This document shows, piece by piece, positions 44,489-53,032 of a stretch of 64,000 nucleotides of DNA. Numbering within the stretch: the first letter of the stretch is position 1; each line of letters opens with the position of its first letter. Position numbers and translations under genes: made by a program. The notes under the pieces are model-generated. The model was given only the letters and a program-made list of their open reading frames with translations, was not told where the DNA came from and did no database searches. Location: positions 40,876 through 104,875 of the forward strand of contig NZ_VNJI01000022.1 of assembly GCF_007786445.1 (NCBI RefSeq), read 5' to 3'. The DNA comes from Paenibacillus cremeus (lineage in GTDB: Bacteria > Bacillota > Bacilli > Paenibacillales > NBRC-103111).

Positions 44489-45418
44489 CTACGCCCCGAG
44501 CCAAGCGAGCAGCAGAGGCACGGAGACAAGCGACAGCACGGTCGAGCAGGCCGTCGTCAGTGCGGCCAGCTCATCGTCTGCAGCGCATTGGGCGAACAGG
44601 ATCGAGGCGATCGTCAGCGTCGGCATCGCCGACTGCAGCAGCACCACCTGCGCCAGCTCGCGCTCCAGCGCGGACAGCCGCAGCAGCAGTGCCACGGCCA
44701 GCGGCAGCAGGAGCAGCTTGGCGGCGAGCGGCACCGGCAGCAGCCGGTAGCTCACCTGCGCCTTCCGCCGCAGGAGCTGCGCCAGCAGCAGGCCGATGTA
44801 CAGCATGGCCAGCGGCACGGTTACGCTGCCGAGCATGCCGAGCAGCTGCAGCACAAAAGCTGGCGGCTCCAGCTTCAGCGAGGCCAGCAGCAGGCCGGTG
44901 ACGACGGCCAGCATCGGCATGTTGAGCACGGACTTGATTCCGTGCCGGAAAGAGACCCGCTCCGTCTTCAGCCAGAAGACGACGAAGGTCCAGAGCACGA
45001 GATCCAGCCCCATGTCGAACACGGCGGCCAGCAGCGCGCCCTTGGGGCCGAACAACAGGGCACACATCGGGATGCCGATGAAGCCTGTGTTGCCCAGCCC
45101 GCCCAGCACCGCCAGCTCCTTGCGCTTGGCCGCCGAGATCCGCAGCGGCAAGCTGGCGGATAAGCCCAGGACGATGCCCGCCGCATGGACGCCAAGGGAT
45201 AGCAGCAGCACGAGCCCGATCTGCCGAAGCAGCGCAGCGTCCACCGGCAGCTGCAGCAGGCTGCTGAGCATCAAGCAGGGCATCGTGACCTGCATAATGA
45301 GCGTCACGAACGCCTGCTTGACCTCGCCCTCGAAGCGGATCTTGCGGGACAGCGCCGCTCCGATGGCGACCATGGCGGCCAAGGCGCCGATCAGCGGCAG
45401 CAGCGCGGGGAACAGCAT
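44489..45418 (-). CDS. AEC family transporter (second copy)
   Basis: A 309-residue membrane protein with ten predicted helices and the auxin-efflux-carrier fold (VTMPCLMLSSLL, GNTGFIGIPMCALLFG, LQSAMPTLTIASILFAQ). It is distantly related to the AEC gene at 29388-30314. It is the last gene of the catabolic-looking minus-strand run and starts 3 bp after the isomerase gene, so it may move the substrate or product of that pathway. Confidence 0.85.
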   Translation of the reverse strand: MLFPALLPLIGALAAMVAIGAALSRKIRFEGEVKQAFVTLIMQVTMPCLMLSSLLQLPVDAALLRQIGLVLLLSLGVHAAGIVLGLSASLPLRISAAKRKELAVLGGLGNTGFIGIPMCALLFGPKGALLAAVFDMGLDLVLWTFVVFWLKTERVSFRHGIKSVLNMPMLAVVTGLLLASLKLEPPAFVLQLLGMLGSVTVPLAMLYIGLLLAQLLRRKAQVSYRLLPVPLAAKLLLLPLAVALLLRLSALERELAQVVLLQSAMPTLTIASILFAQCAADDELAALTTACSTVLSLVSVPLLLAWLGA

Positions 45419-45421
45419 AGG

Positions 45422-46312
45422 CTACTGCGCCGCCGAATCAGACACCGCGATCCCGCCGAATAAGCTGCGCAAGCCCTCCAGCGTTTGCTTGGTGCCGTCC
45501 ATTTTCGTGCCGCCCGGCGGCACATAGTGCGTTTCGATCACATAGAGCCCGCGGTAGCCATCCGCCTCCAGATCGTGGATCTGCCTCACGTACGGCACAC
45601 GCCCCGAGCCGATCGGCACGCAGCGCGGCTTGCCCGAAGCAGCGTCCACGACTGCATCCTTCAGATGCACGTGGCCCAGCAGGTCCCTCACCTCGTGATA
45701 TACCTGAGGGTAGGCCCAATACTCGCCCTGCGCTTCATTGCCCGGGTCCCACAGCGCCCGCAGCGCCGGGGAGTCGACCGCGCGCACCAGCGCTGCCACT
45801 TCGAAGGCATAGCCGCCGTTGCAGGAGCGCTCGTTTTCCAGCAGCAGCGTAACGCCGGATCGCTCCGCCACCCTGGCCGCCCGGCTCAAATGCTGCACAA
45901 TCTCCGCGCGGTACGCCGCAGGGTCGCCCTCCCGCCAGAAGGAGAAAATCCGGATGCGGCTGGTGCCGAGCATCGAAGCAATTCGGATGGTCCGCTCCAG
46001 CTTGGCAAAATGCGCCTCGACACTCTCCTCCGCCTGCCCGAACACATCCCCCGTCTCTACCGGTCTGGAAGGATCCAGCAAGCACTTGAACAACGGCGAC
46101 GCGATGGCCGATACGCTAAGCCCTCTATGCGCGGTCTCCTCAGCCGCCCGCTTCACCTGCTCGTCGGTCAGGTTCGAAACGTTAATGCCGTCCACCATGC
46201 GAATTTCCACGTGCTTCAAGCCCTCGGCCACAATCCAATCCAATGCTTCCCTAAAATCTGCGCTGACTTCATCGCTTATGACGCCTAACCGGTCCCAGAT
46301 CATGATCTCCAC
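45422..46312 (-). CDS. Sugar phosphate isomerase/epimerase-type TIM-barrel protein
   Basis: A 296-residue xylose-isomerase-like (AP_endonuc_2) barrel. Metal-ligand positions are visible in LLLENERSC, ALWDPGN, VHLKDA and VIETHYVPP. Family members isomerise, epimerise or dehydrate sugars and inositols. The GTG at 46312 is used (AGGGAG 5 nt upstream; ATG at 46303 is the alternative). It is packed between the creatininase and AEC genes with 0-3 bp gaps, so it is certainly co-transcribed with them. Confidence 0.85.
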   Translation of the reverse strand: MEIMIWDRLGVISDEVSADFREALDWIVAEGLKHVEIRMVDGINVSNLTDEQVKRAAEETAHRGLSVSAIASPLFKCLLDPSRPVETGDVFGQAEESVEAHFAKLERTIRIASMLGTSRIRIFSFWREGDPAAYRAEIVQHLSRAARVAERSGVTLLLENERSCNGGYAFEVAALVRAVDSPALRALWDPGNEAQGEYWAYPQVYHEVRDLLGHVHLKDAVVDAASGKPRCVPIGSGRVPYVRQIHDLEADGYRGLYVIETHYVPPGGTKMDGTKQTLEGLRSLFGGIAVSDSAAQ

Positions 46313-47047
46313 CTACTCTCCCTTCCGCTCCCGCACCTTGGCATGGTAAGCCTCAAGCCGTTCCAAATACTGAAGGGCCCCGTCCACCATAATATCCATC
46401 AGCTTGGCTCCCTTTTCCACCGTCCCGCTTTCAGGGAAGCCCCAATAGCCGTCCTCTGACAAATCCATCACGTCAAAATAGTCCATATAATCCTGCAGCT
46501 GAAACTGCTTGTCGTTTAGCTCCTTCACCTGGCCCACAAGCTCCGGACGCAGATGCAGCATGATCGACGTTTCCTTTTCCCCGGCGTGAATATCGTGATG
46601 CTTGTGATCAACAACCACCTGCTGCCGCTCAGCACCGGCGGAGGTGTGGATCAGAACCGTTTCCAGACCGCTCAGATCGCGGTTCAGCTGGCGGATGGTC
46701 GGCTTCAGAATCCAGTTGCCGCCGTGCCCGTTGATCAAGATCAGCTTCTCATAGCCCGCCTCGTGCAGGCATTCGGCGATATCGCGAACGACCAGCGCGA
46801 GCGTGGTCGCCTTCAGATACACCGTCCCCTTCGCCGAGCGGTGCTCGATCGAGGAGCTAATTGCCACCGGCGGCAGCAAATAGGCGCCCAGCCGCTCCGC
46901 TACCCGCGCAGCCATCTCGGAGCTGATCATTGTGTCCGTCCCCACCGGCAAATGACTGCCATGCTGCTCCACCGCACCGATCGGCAGGACAGCCACCTTC
47001 AAGTCCGCATTTTCAAAATCGGGCCTCGCATTGTTCATTGTTAGCAT
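46313..47047 (-). CDS. Creatininase-family amidohydrolase
   Basis: 244 residues with the metal-binding pattern of creatinine amidohydrolases (GAVEQHGSHLPVGTDT, LINGHGGN, HDIHAGEKETS). The family opens cyclic or linear amides, including creatinine and lactam-like intermediates; substrate not determined. The ribosome site GGGGAGG lies 10 nt before the ATG. It directly abuts the isomerase gene. Confidence 0.88.
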   Translation of the reverse strand: MLTMNNARPDFENADLKVAVLPIGAVEQHGSHLPVGTDTMISSEMAARVAERLGAYLLPPVAISSSIEHRSAKGTVYLKATTLALVVRDIAECLHEAGYEKLILINGHGGNWILKPTIRQLNRDLSGLETVLIHTSAGAERQQVVVDHKHHDIHAGEKETSIMLHLRPELVGQVKELNDKQFQLQDYMDYFDVMDLSEDGYWGFPESGTVEKGAKLMDIMVDGALQYLERLEAYHAKVRERKGE

Positions 47048-47095
47048 CGTGACACGATCCTCCCCGGTTATTTATTCCTTGGCGTCCGCCGTCTG

Positions 47096-48004
47096 TTACA
47101 AAACCACGGTTTTGCCGCCGGTCGCCCGGCTTTCGTTCGCCGCCTCGATAAACCGCACAATCTCCAGCGTTTCGGCGGGATTGATCGGCACAACGCCCGT
47201 AGTAAACATCTGCATCGCCTGCCCCACCGCTGCGGCATAAGCACGCGTACTGGACCGCTCTACATCAACAAACCGGGTGCTCGCCGTGCGATGAAGGAGG
47301 CCTCCCGCTGTCTTGTTGCCCATCCGATTGCCGCGGATCGTCCCGATCCGACCATCCTTCCAAACGCCGACCACCAGGTCATGGTCGTCTCCCGTTGTGG
47401 CTGTCACGTGCGTGCAGCCTTGGCCCAGCGCGCGATACAGCATATCGACGATGTGAATCCCGTACCAGAACAGCCCCGGCTGCGTCGGCTCGAGCGGCAT
47501 CGGGCCGTACATATCGGCGCCGATGATGTCGCCCTCGCCGGTTCGCTCCAGCTCCTCGGTGAAGCTGGCGGAGAAGCGGCGGGACGAGCAGCTCATCCAC
47601 TTGACGCCATAGCGCTCGGCCAGCTGGGCGATATCGCGCGCAGACCGGCTGTCCACAGCCAGCGGCTTGTCAATGAACACCGGCTTGCCGTACGGGGCAA
47701 TGCGCCGGAACAACTCCCGATGAACCCTGCCGTCCACCGACATTAAAAAGATGGCGTCGCTGCGCTCAGCCACTTCCTCCGCGGAGCCGACGAGCTCAAC
47801 GCCGTACTCGCTTTGCAGCTCGCTCGAGAACCGGTCGATTCGAGAATAGCTCGCTTCGAAATCCGCAGAAGGCACTCCGCGGTAAGCCGTCACGATCCGT
47901 CCTCCGGGGATGTGATTCTCGTGCTCAGGTGAGTTCAGCACCTTCGTAAAATGCGACACATGCGACGTATCCAGACCGATCATGCCCAGCTTCAAGGAAC
48001 ACAT
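47096..48004 (-). CDS. Gfo/Idh/MocA family oxidoreductase, divergent
   Basis: 302 residues. The N-terminal Rossmann part begins LKLGMIGLDTSHVSHF, lacking the usual GxGxxG, but has the family DKP motif (FIDKPLAVDS) and the C-terminal beta-sheet domain. NAD(P) use is therefore less certain than for its two neighbours. It lies between the creatininase and a second oxidoreductase gene on the same strand. Confidence 0.85.
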   Translation of the reverse strand: MCSLKLGMIGLDTSHVSHFTKVLNSPEHENHIPGGRIVTAYRGVPSADFEASYSRIDRFSSELQSEYGVELVGSAEEVAERSDAIFLMSVDGRVHRELFRRIAPYGKPVFIDKPLAVDSRSARDIAQLAERYGVKWMSCSSRRFSASFTEELERTGEGDIIGADMYGPMPLEPTQPGLFWYGIHIVDMLYRALGQGCTHVTATTGDDHDLVVGVWKDGRIGTIRGNRMGNKTAGGLLHRTASTRFVDVERSSTRAYAAAVGQAMQMFTTGVVPINPAETLEIVRFIEAANESRATGGKTVVL

Positions 48005-48019
48005 GTAGGGTCAACTCCT

Positions 48020-49081
48020 CTAGTTATTAGGCTGCAAAAGTACTTCCTTGCCCGTTCGCGACGACTCATAGATGGCTAAGATCAGATCCACCGCTTTGCG
48101 CGCTTCCTCGCCGGTAATGAGCGGATCGCGGTCCTCGCGCACGGCACGGATAAAGTCGTCGAGCAGAATAAAATGCCCGTCGTTCGGAATATCCTTCGGA
48201 TCGCCGGAATTGGACCTTGCCCGCGGTTTGACCGCAGGAATCGGCTCATCGCTGTCCATAAACTTCCACTGGGTGAAGCCGTTCTCGCTGAATACGATAG
48301 TCCCCTTCTCCCCGTGGATCTCGCAGCGCGCCTGCTGGGACGGATACACAGAGGTCGTACCCTGAATGACGCCGAAGGCGCCGTTCTTGTACCGCACCAC
48401 CGCCACGGCGGTATCCTCGACCTCGATCTCACGGATCAGCGGGGCTGAGTAGGCAAAGACGGAATGCACGTCGCCCATAAGCCAGACGATCTGGTCGATA
48501 CCGTGCACGCCCTGATTCATCAGCGCGCCGCCGCCATCAATCGCCAAGGTGCCACGCCAGCCAGCACTGCGGTAATATTCGGGGCTGCGGTAATATTTTT
48601 GATAAACATCGCCCATCACGAGCTTGCCCAGCTTGCCTTCGTCGATCGCTTTTTTCGCCAGCATCGTGGATTCCGTCACCCGGCGCTGATAAATGCAGCC
48701 CAGCTTCAGGTTCCGGCTGCGGCACGCGTCGATCATCTCCGTCATCTTCGAAGAGGTGATGTCGAGCGGCTTCTCGCACAGCACGTGCTTGCCCGCCTGC
48801 GCAGCGGCAATCGCCACGTCGCCATGAAATCCGCTCGGCACCGTGACGCATACGGCGTCAATATCGTCCCGCTTCAGCATGGCCTCGTAGTCCGTGTACG
48901 TTTGTGCGTTAGGAGCATGCTCGGCAGCCAGCTTCTGGGCCTGCTCCGGCAAGACGTCGCAGATCGCGACGAGCTCCGCCTCCGGATTTTCCTTGATGGC
49001 GCGGGCATGAAACGGAGAGATGACCCCCGCTCCGACGATGGCAAACCTCATTTTTCCCGGTTTCGATTCCGATCCCGGCAT
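48020..49081 (-). CDS. Gfo/Idh/MocA family oxidoreductase
   Basis: 353 residues with Rossmann FAIVGAGVISPFHARAI, the EKP motif (LCEKPLDITSS) and catalytic-type His in GVHGIDQIVWLMG. It oxidises or reduces a sugar or inositol-like substrate with NAD(P). Start 49081 is chosen for AGAGGGG upstream; the longer frame to 49192 has no ribosome site. Confidence 0.92.
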   Translation of the reverse strand: MPGSESKPGKMRFAIVGAGVISPFHARAIKENPEAELVAICDVLPEQAQKLAAEHAPNAQTYTDYEAMLKRDDIDAVCVTVPSGFHGDVAIAAAQAGKHVLCEKPLDITSSKMTEMIDACRSRNLKLGCIYQRRVTESTMLAKKAIDEGKLGKLVMGDVYQKYYRSPEYYRSAGWRGTLAIDGGGALMNQGVHGIDQIVWLMGDVHSVFAYSAPLIREIEVEDTAVAVVRYKNGAFGVIQGTTSVYPSQQARCEIHGEKGTIVFSENGFTQWKFMDSDEPIPAVKPRARSNSGDPKDIPNDGHFILLDDFIRAVREDRDPLITGEEARKAVDLILAIYESSRTGKEVLLQPNN

Positions 49082-49113
49082 GGCCTGTGTTCCCCTCTCG
49101 ATCCTAAAATGGG

Positions 49114-49644
49114 TTAAGCAATAATCAGTGCGCCATACAGCAAGGCTCCGACAATGACATAGGGAGGCGAAATTTTCCAGCGTTCTAAACAAAGGTAGCC
49201 AATAACACTCAGCAGGACCGTATGAATGATCCCCGCATGCTGCCAGGAGGAAGCCAAAAATTGATACGCCAAGACGGCCAGCATGACGCAGATCGCCGGG
49301 CGAATGAGCAGTGTCATTTGCTTGACACGCGGGGAGTGACGGTACTTATACAGCAGCCCGAGCAAAAAGACCATCGCGAGCAGCGACGGGGCGACGGTAG
49401 CGAATAAGGCGCTCAGCGCGCCCAGGATGCCCCCTTGCTCGTAGCCGATGTAGCCGGCCATTTTGGTCGCGATCGGCCCCGGCAGGGCATTGCCGATGGC
49501 CAACACCTCGCCGAACCGTTCCACCGTATACCAGCCGTAGGAACCAACCACTTCATTTTGAATCAGCGGAATCGAAGCCGGTCCTCCTCCGTAGCCCACG
49601 ATGGAAGGAATGAAAAATGCCATAAACAGCTGAATCCAGATCAT
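49114..49644 (-). CDS. Chromate transporter-type half protein (downstream copy)
   Basis: A 176-residue membrane protein, one CHR domain (GYGGGPASIPLIQNEVV and GNALPGPIATKMAGYIGY motifs, about six helices). Full-size ChrA has two such domains; here two adjacent half-size genes probably make a heterodimer. Anion export (chromate or a pathway acid) is possible. The upstream partner ends 12 bp before its start. Confidence 0.9.
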   Translation of the reverse strand: MIWIQLFMAFFIPSIVGYGGGPASIPLIQNEVVGSYGWYTVERFGEVLAIGNALPGPIATKMAGYIGYEQGGILGALSALFATVAPSLLAMVFLLGLLYKYRHSPRVKQMTLLIRPAICVMLAVLAYQFLASSWQHAGIIHTVLLSVIGYLCLERWKISPPYVIVGALLYGALIIA

Positions 49645-49655
49645 GCCTTCTCCCC

Positions 49656-50276
49656 CTACAACGATTCGCTCTTCTCGGATTGGCGGGCTGCCCCTTTGCT
49701 ACGCCGTACCCGCACCGGCATGGACAGCACCCTTCGAAGCTCCGGTCCGGCCAGCCCGTACACAATGAGCGCGCCGATCAAGAGTCCCGGGTGCACATCC
49801 AGCCCCTCCATCAGCAGCAAGCTCGCTGCCGTTAGGATGATGCAGCCCTTCCAGCCCAGCCCCGCCTTCGATTCCTTGAACATCGAATTGGCGAGCGGCG
49901 CCAGCATGACTGCGATGATGGGCGCGATCGCTTCGGTCATGCCCTTGACGACCGGCGACTGGCGGAACGCCGCAAGCAGCCCGGCCAGCCCCAGCATCAT
50001 GACCACGGTCGGCGCCACCGTTGCGATAATCGCGTTCACAAGGCCGAGCCAACCGCCCTGCTTGTAGCCGATGTAGCCCGCCATCTTCGTCGCGATTGGT
50101 CCCGGCAGCGTATTGGCCAGCGCCAGCACGTCGCCGAACGCCTCATCGGTCATCCAGCCATACCGGGTGACGACCTCGGTGTGAACGAGCGGGATCGAGG
50201 AGGGCCCCCCGCCGTAGCCGAGCAGACCCGCCCGGAAAAAGCCGATGAAGATGTCGCGCTGCAGCTTCAGATCCAT
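49656..50276 (-). CDS. Chromate transporter-type half protein (upstream copy)
   Basis: 206 residues, the second CHR half (LLGYGGGPSSIPLVHTEVV; ANTLPGPIATKMAGYIGY) with about six helices. AAGGAGG lies 9 nt before the ATG at 50276; the longer frame is not supported. It follows the gamma-glutamyltransferase gene by 19 bp. Confidence 0.9.
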   Translation of the reverse strand: MDLKLQRDIFIGFFRAGLLGYGGGPSSIPLVHTEVVTRYGWMTDEAFGDVLALANTLPGPIATKMAGYIGYKQGGWLGLVNAIIATVAPTVVMMLGLAGLLAAFRQSPVVKGMTEAIAPIIAVMLAPLANSMFKESKAGLGWKGCIILTAASLLLMEGLDVHPGLLIGALIVYGLAGPELRRVLSMPVRVRRSKGAARQSEKSESL

Positions 50277-50295
50277 TCCGCTTCCTCCTTGCTTG

Positions 50296-51909
50296 CTACC
50301 ACGCCGCAATGTGCCCGTCCGTACGCTGCTCCGTACCGCCCATGAGCACGCCGCTCACGGGATCGCGCCAAATGATTTGGCCGCGTCCGAAGCTGAGCGA
50401 CGACGGGTTGCGCACAATCTGATGCCCCTTGCGCTGCAGCGCCTGGGCGATATGGTCGGGGAAGCCCGGCTCCAGCTCGACGGTCTTGCCTAGCTTCCAC
50501 TGCCAGCGCGGAGCGTCGAGCGCCGCCTGCGGGTTGAGATGAAAGTCAATCGTGTTCATGACGAGCTGCACATGCCCTTGCGGCTGCATGAAGCCGCCCA
50601 TGACACCGAACGGCCCGACCGCTTCGCCATCCTTGGTCATAAAGCCCGGAATAATCGTGTGGTACGATTTCTTCCCAGCGACCAACGCGTTTGCCTTCTC
50701 CGCATCGAGCGAGAAATCCGCCGCCCGATTCTGCATGGCGATTCCAGTTCCGGGAATGACCACACCGGAGCCAAAGCCCATGTAATTGCTTTGGATCAGC
50801 GACACCATGCCTCCGTCTCCGTCTGCTGCAGCCACATAGACCGTGCCGCCCTTCGGCGGCTGACCCGGCTTCGGCTCGAGGGCCATATCGCCGATCGTGC
50901 TCGCGCGCTCCTCAGCGTACGCGTCTGCCAGCAGGCTGTCCGTCGACACCCTCATGCTCGGCGCATCGGTGACATGCTCGAAGCCGTCGGTAAAGGCCAG
51001 CTTCATCGCTTCAATCTGCCGATGGTACTGCTCCACATCATCCCGCCCGGTCACCGGAAGCCGCTTCAGCATATTGAGCGCCATAAGCGCCACGATGCCC
51101 TGCCCGTTCGGCGGAATTTCCCAGATGTCGTAGCCCTTGTAGTTCACCTTGATCGGCTCCACCCACTCCGGCTTGTACCCTGCAAGATCCGCCGCCGTCA
51201 GGAAGCCGCCCTTCTCGCGGATGTAAGCGTCGATTCGCTCCGCCAGCTCCCCGCGATAGAACGCTTCGGACCTTGTCTCGGCAATCTTGCGCAAGGTCGC
51301 TGCATGATCCGGATAGCGAATATAGTCCCCGGTTCTCGGATAGCGGCCGTCTGGAGCGAAGGTCGTATACAGATGCTCAAACTCCGGGCCCTTCTGCATC
51401 TTGTTGAACTTGGTGAACTCATACTCGTACAGCGCGCCCAGCGTCACGGACACCGGGAAGCCCCGCTCCGCATACTCGATCGCAGGCTCGAACAGCGCAG
51501 CAAAGGGCAGCTTGCCGAACCGGCACGACAGCTCCACCCACGCTGCTGGCGCACCCGGCACCGTCAGCGGCACGATGCCGTACATCGGCATCGCCTCGTA
51601 CCCGCGCGCCTTCACGGCGTCAATGGCCAGCGCCTGCGGCGCCGTTCCGCTGCCGTTGAGCCCATGCAGCTGGCCTCCCATCCACACCAGCGCGTAAAGA
51701 TCGCCGCCGATCCCGTTGGACGTCGGCTCCAGCACGGTCAAGCTGATTGCGGTCGCAATCGCGGCATCGACCGCGTTGCCTCCGCGCTTCAGAATATCCA
51801 GCCCCGCTTGCGCAGCGAGCGGCTGGGAGGTCGCCACCATCCCGCGGGAAGCGTAAGTGCACGTCCTGCGGGAGGCATTCGGATAATAATGCGGGTCAAA
51901 AGCAACCAT
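50296..51909 (-). CDS. ggt: Gamma-glutamyltransferase family protein
   Basis: A 537-residue Ntn-hydrolase precursor. GNAVDAAIATAISLTVLEP and NGIGGD are family signatures. The self-cleavage and catalytic residue is Thr356 (PPKGGTVYVAAADGDGG), splitting the protein into large and small subunits. No signal peptide is visible, so it would act in the cytoplasm, unlike secreted GGT. It could cleave gamma-glutamyl amides or a similar N-acyl compound in this pathway. GAGGGGAG precedes the start. Confidence 0.92.
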   Translation of the reverse strand: MVAFDPHYYPNASRRTCTYASRGMVATSQPLAAQAGLDILKRGGNAVDAAIATAISLTVLEPTSNGIGGDLYALVWMGGQLHGLNGSGTAPQALAIDAVKARGYEAMPMYGIVPLTVPGAPAAWVELSCRFGKLPFAALFEPAIEYAERGFPVSVTLGALYEYEFTKFNKMQKGPEFEHLYTTFAPDGRYPRTGDYIRYPDHAATLRKIAETRSEAFYRGELAERIDAYIREKGGFLTAADLAGYKPEWVEPIKVNYKGYDIWEIPPNGQGIVALMALNMLKRLPVTGRDDVEQYHRQIEAMKLAFTDGFEHVTDAPSMRVSTDSLLADAYAEERASTIGDMALEPKPGQPPKGGTVYVAAADGDGGMVSLIQSNYMGFGSGVVIPGTGIAMQNRAADFSLDAEKANALVAGKKSYHTIIPGFMTKDGEAVGPFGVMGGFMQPQGHVQLVMNTIDFHLNPQAALDAPRWQWKLGKTVELEPGFPDHIAQALQRKGHQIVRNPSSLSFGRGQIIWRDPVSGVLMGGTEQRTDGHIAAW

Positions 51910-51935
51910 AGCTCGTCGTCTCCCCTCTCCTGTTC

Positions 51936-52913
51936 CTAAACTAGCCGTACCGCTTGCTCTGTCCCGGTCTCGCTCGAGCGATACACGCTCTCCAGCACCG
52001 AGATGACCGTCCGCGAATACTCGCCGGAGCAGTCCAGCTCCGCCCCGTCCTGAATCGCGGCCATCAAATCCTTCAGCTGCCGGGCCAAGGGCTTGCCCAA
52101 ATCCTCCACAGCGACCTTCTCGTACACGCCGTTGCGGCTGATTTGCAGCCCTTTGCCCGTCTCCAGCTTGAGCATGCCCTTCGTAAAAATAAACTCCGTT
52201 TCGTTGCGCGAAACGCCGAGATAACCGGACTGCGAGATCGTGGCCGGCACCCCGATGGACGTTTCCGCCAGAAGTACGCCGCTGCCTTCGATATCGCCCC
52301 GGTCACCGTAATGGCTGACGAACGCTTTTACTTTCGTAACTCGGCTGCCGGTCAGCCACTGGATTTTATCGATGGAGTGTGCCCCGAGGTTGGTGAAGAT
52401 GCCCCCGCCGGCCTTCGCCTTTTCGAAAAACCATCCCGGCCGGTCCGCCCGGTAGTAATTGACGTGACGCATATCATTGATCATGACTAGCTGTCCCAGC
52501 TCGCCGCTTTCGATGATCCGCTTCGCCGCCAGGTTATCCGGGTGGTAGTGCTGCGTATGTCCCACCATCAGCTTCACACCGTGCCGATGGGCCGCTTCGA
52601 TAATCGCGTCGCATTCCTCAACGTTCAGCGCCATCGGCTTCTCGAGCAAAATATGTACGCCCCGCTCCGCGCAGCGGATCGCCACTTCCTTATGCAAAAA
52701 ATGCGGCAGCGCCACAACCGTAATTTCTGGCTGCGCCTCCGCAAGCATCTCCTCATAATGGGCGTAAGCACGAACCCCGAATTCCGCCGACAGCTCCGCT
52801 GCCCGCTCCGGGTTCACTTCCACAACTGCCACCGCTTCCAAGCCTTCCACGTCGCGAGCCGCCTCCAGGTGCTTCACGCCGATCGTACCTCCGCCAATCA
52901 CTGCTAACTTCAT
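51936..52913 (-). CDS. Gfo/Idh/MocA family oxidoreductase (first of three)
   Basis: 325 residues: Rossmann LAVIGGGTIGVKHLEAAR, EKP motif (LLEKPMALNVEE), HTQHYHPDN and a C-terminal beta domain with NLGAHSIDKIQWLTG. It is a dehydrogenase of a sugar- or inositol-type compound. It is the first gene of the catabolic-looking run, after a probable terminator of the LplABC-type operon. GGGAGGG lies 8 nt before the ATG. Confidence 0.92.
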   Translation of the reverse strand: MKLAVIGGGTIGVKHLEAARDVEGLEAVAVVEVNPERAAELSAEFGVRAYAHYEEMLAEAQPEITVVALPHFLHKEVAIRCAERGVHILLEKPMALNVEECDAIIEAAHRHGVKLMVGHTQHYHPDNLAAKRIIESGELGQLVMINDMRHVNYYRADRPGWFFEKAKAGGGIFTNLGAHSIDKIQWLTGSRVTKVKAFVSHYGDRGDIEGSGVLLAETSIGVPATISQSGYLGVSRNETEFIFTKGMLKLETGKGLQISRNGVYEKVAVEDLGKPLARQLKDLMAAIQDGAELDCSGEYSRTVISVLESVYRSSETGTEQAVRLV

Positions 52914-52941
52914 GCTTGTTCCCTCCCAAGGTCGTTAGAAA

Positions 52942-52972
52942 TAAAAAATAGAAATAGCCGGGGCCCTCCGGC
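52942..52972 (-). terminator. Possible terminator after the LplA-type gene
   Basis: On the minus strand GCCGG-AGGGCC-CCGGC is followed by TATTTCTATTTTTTA. The stem is short, so read-through into the oxidoreductase genes is possible. Confidence 0.45.
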
Positions 52973-53032
52973 AGCACCCTCAGCGCTCCCCGAAAAGCCC
53001 CATGCTAATAAAACCAACCGTCATCTCAGCCT

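Noticed and set aside
50539..51939. 466-codon plus-strand frame opposite the gamma-glutamyltransferase gene
   Set aside because: Antisense shadow with Arg/His-rich composition and no homology.
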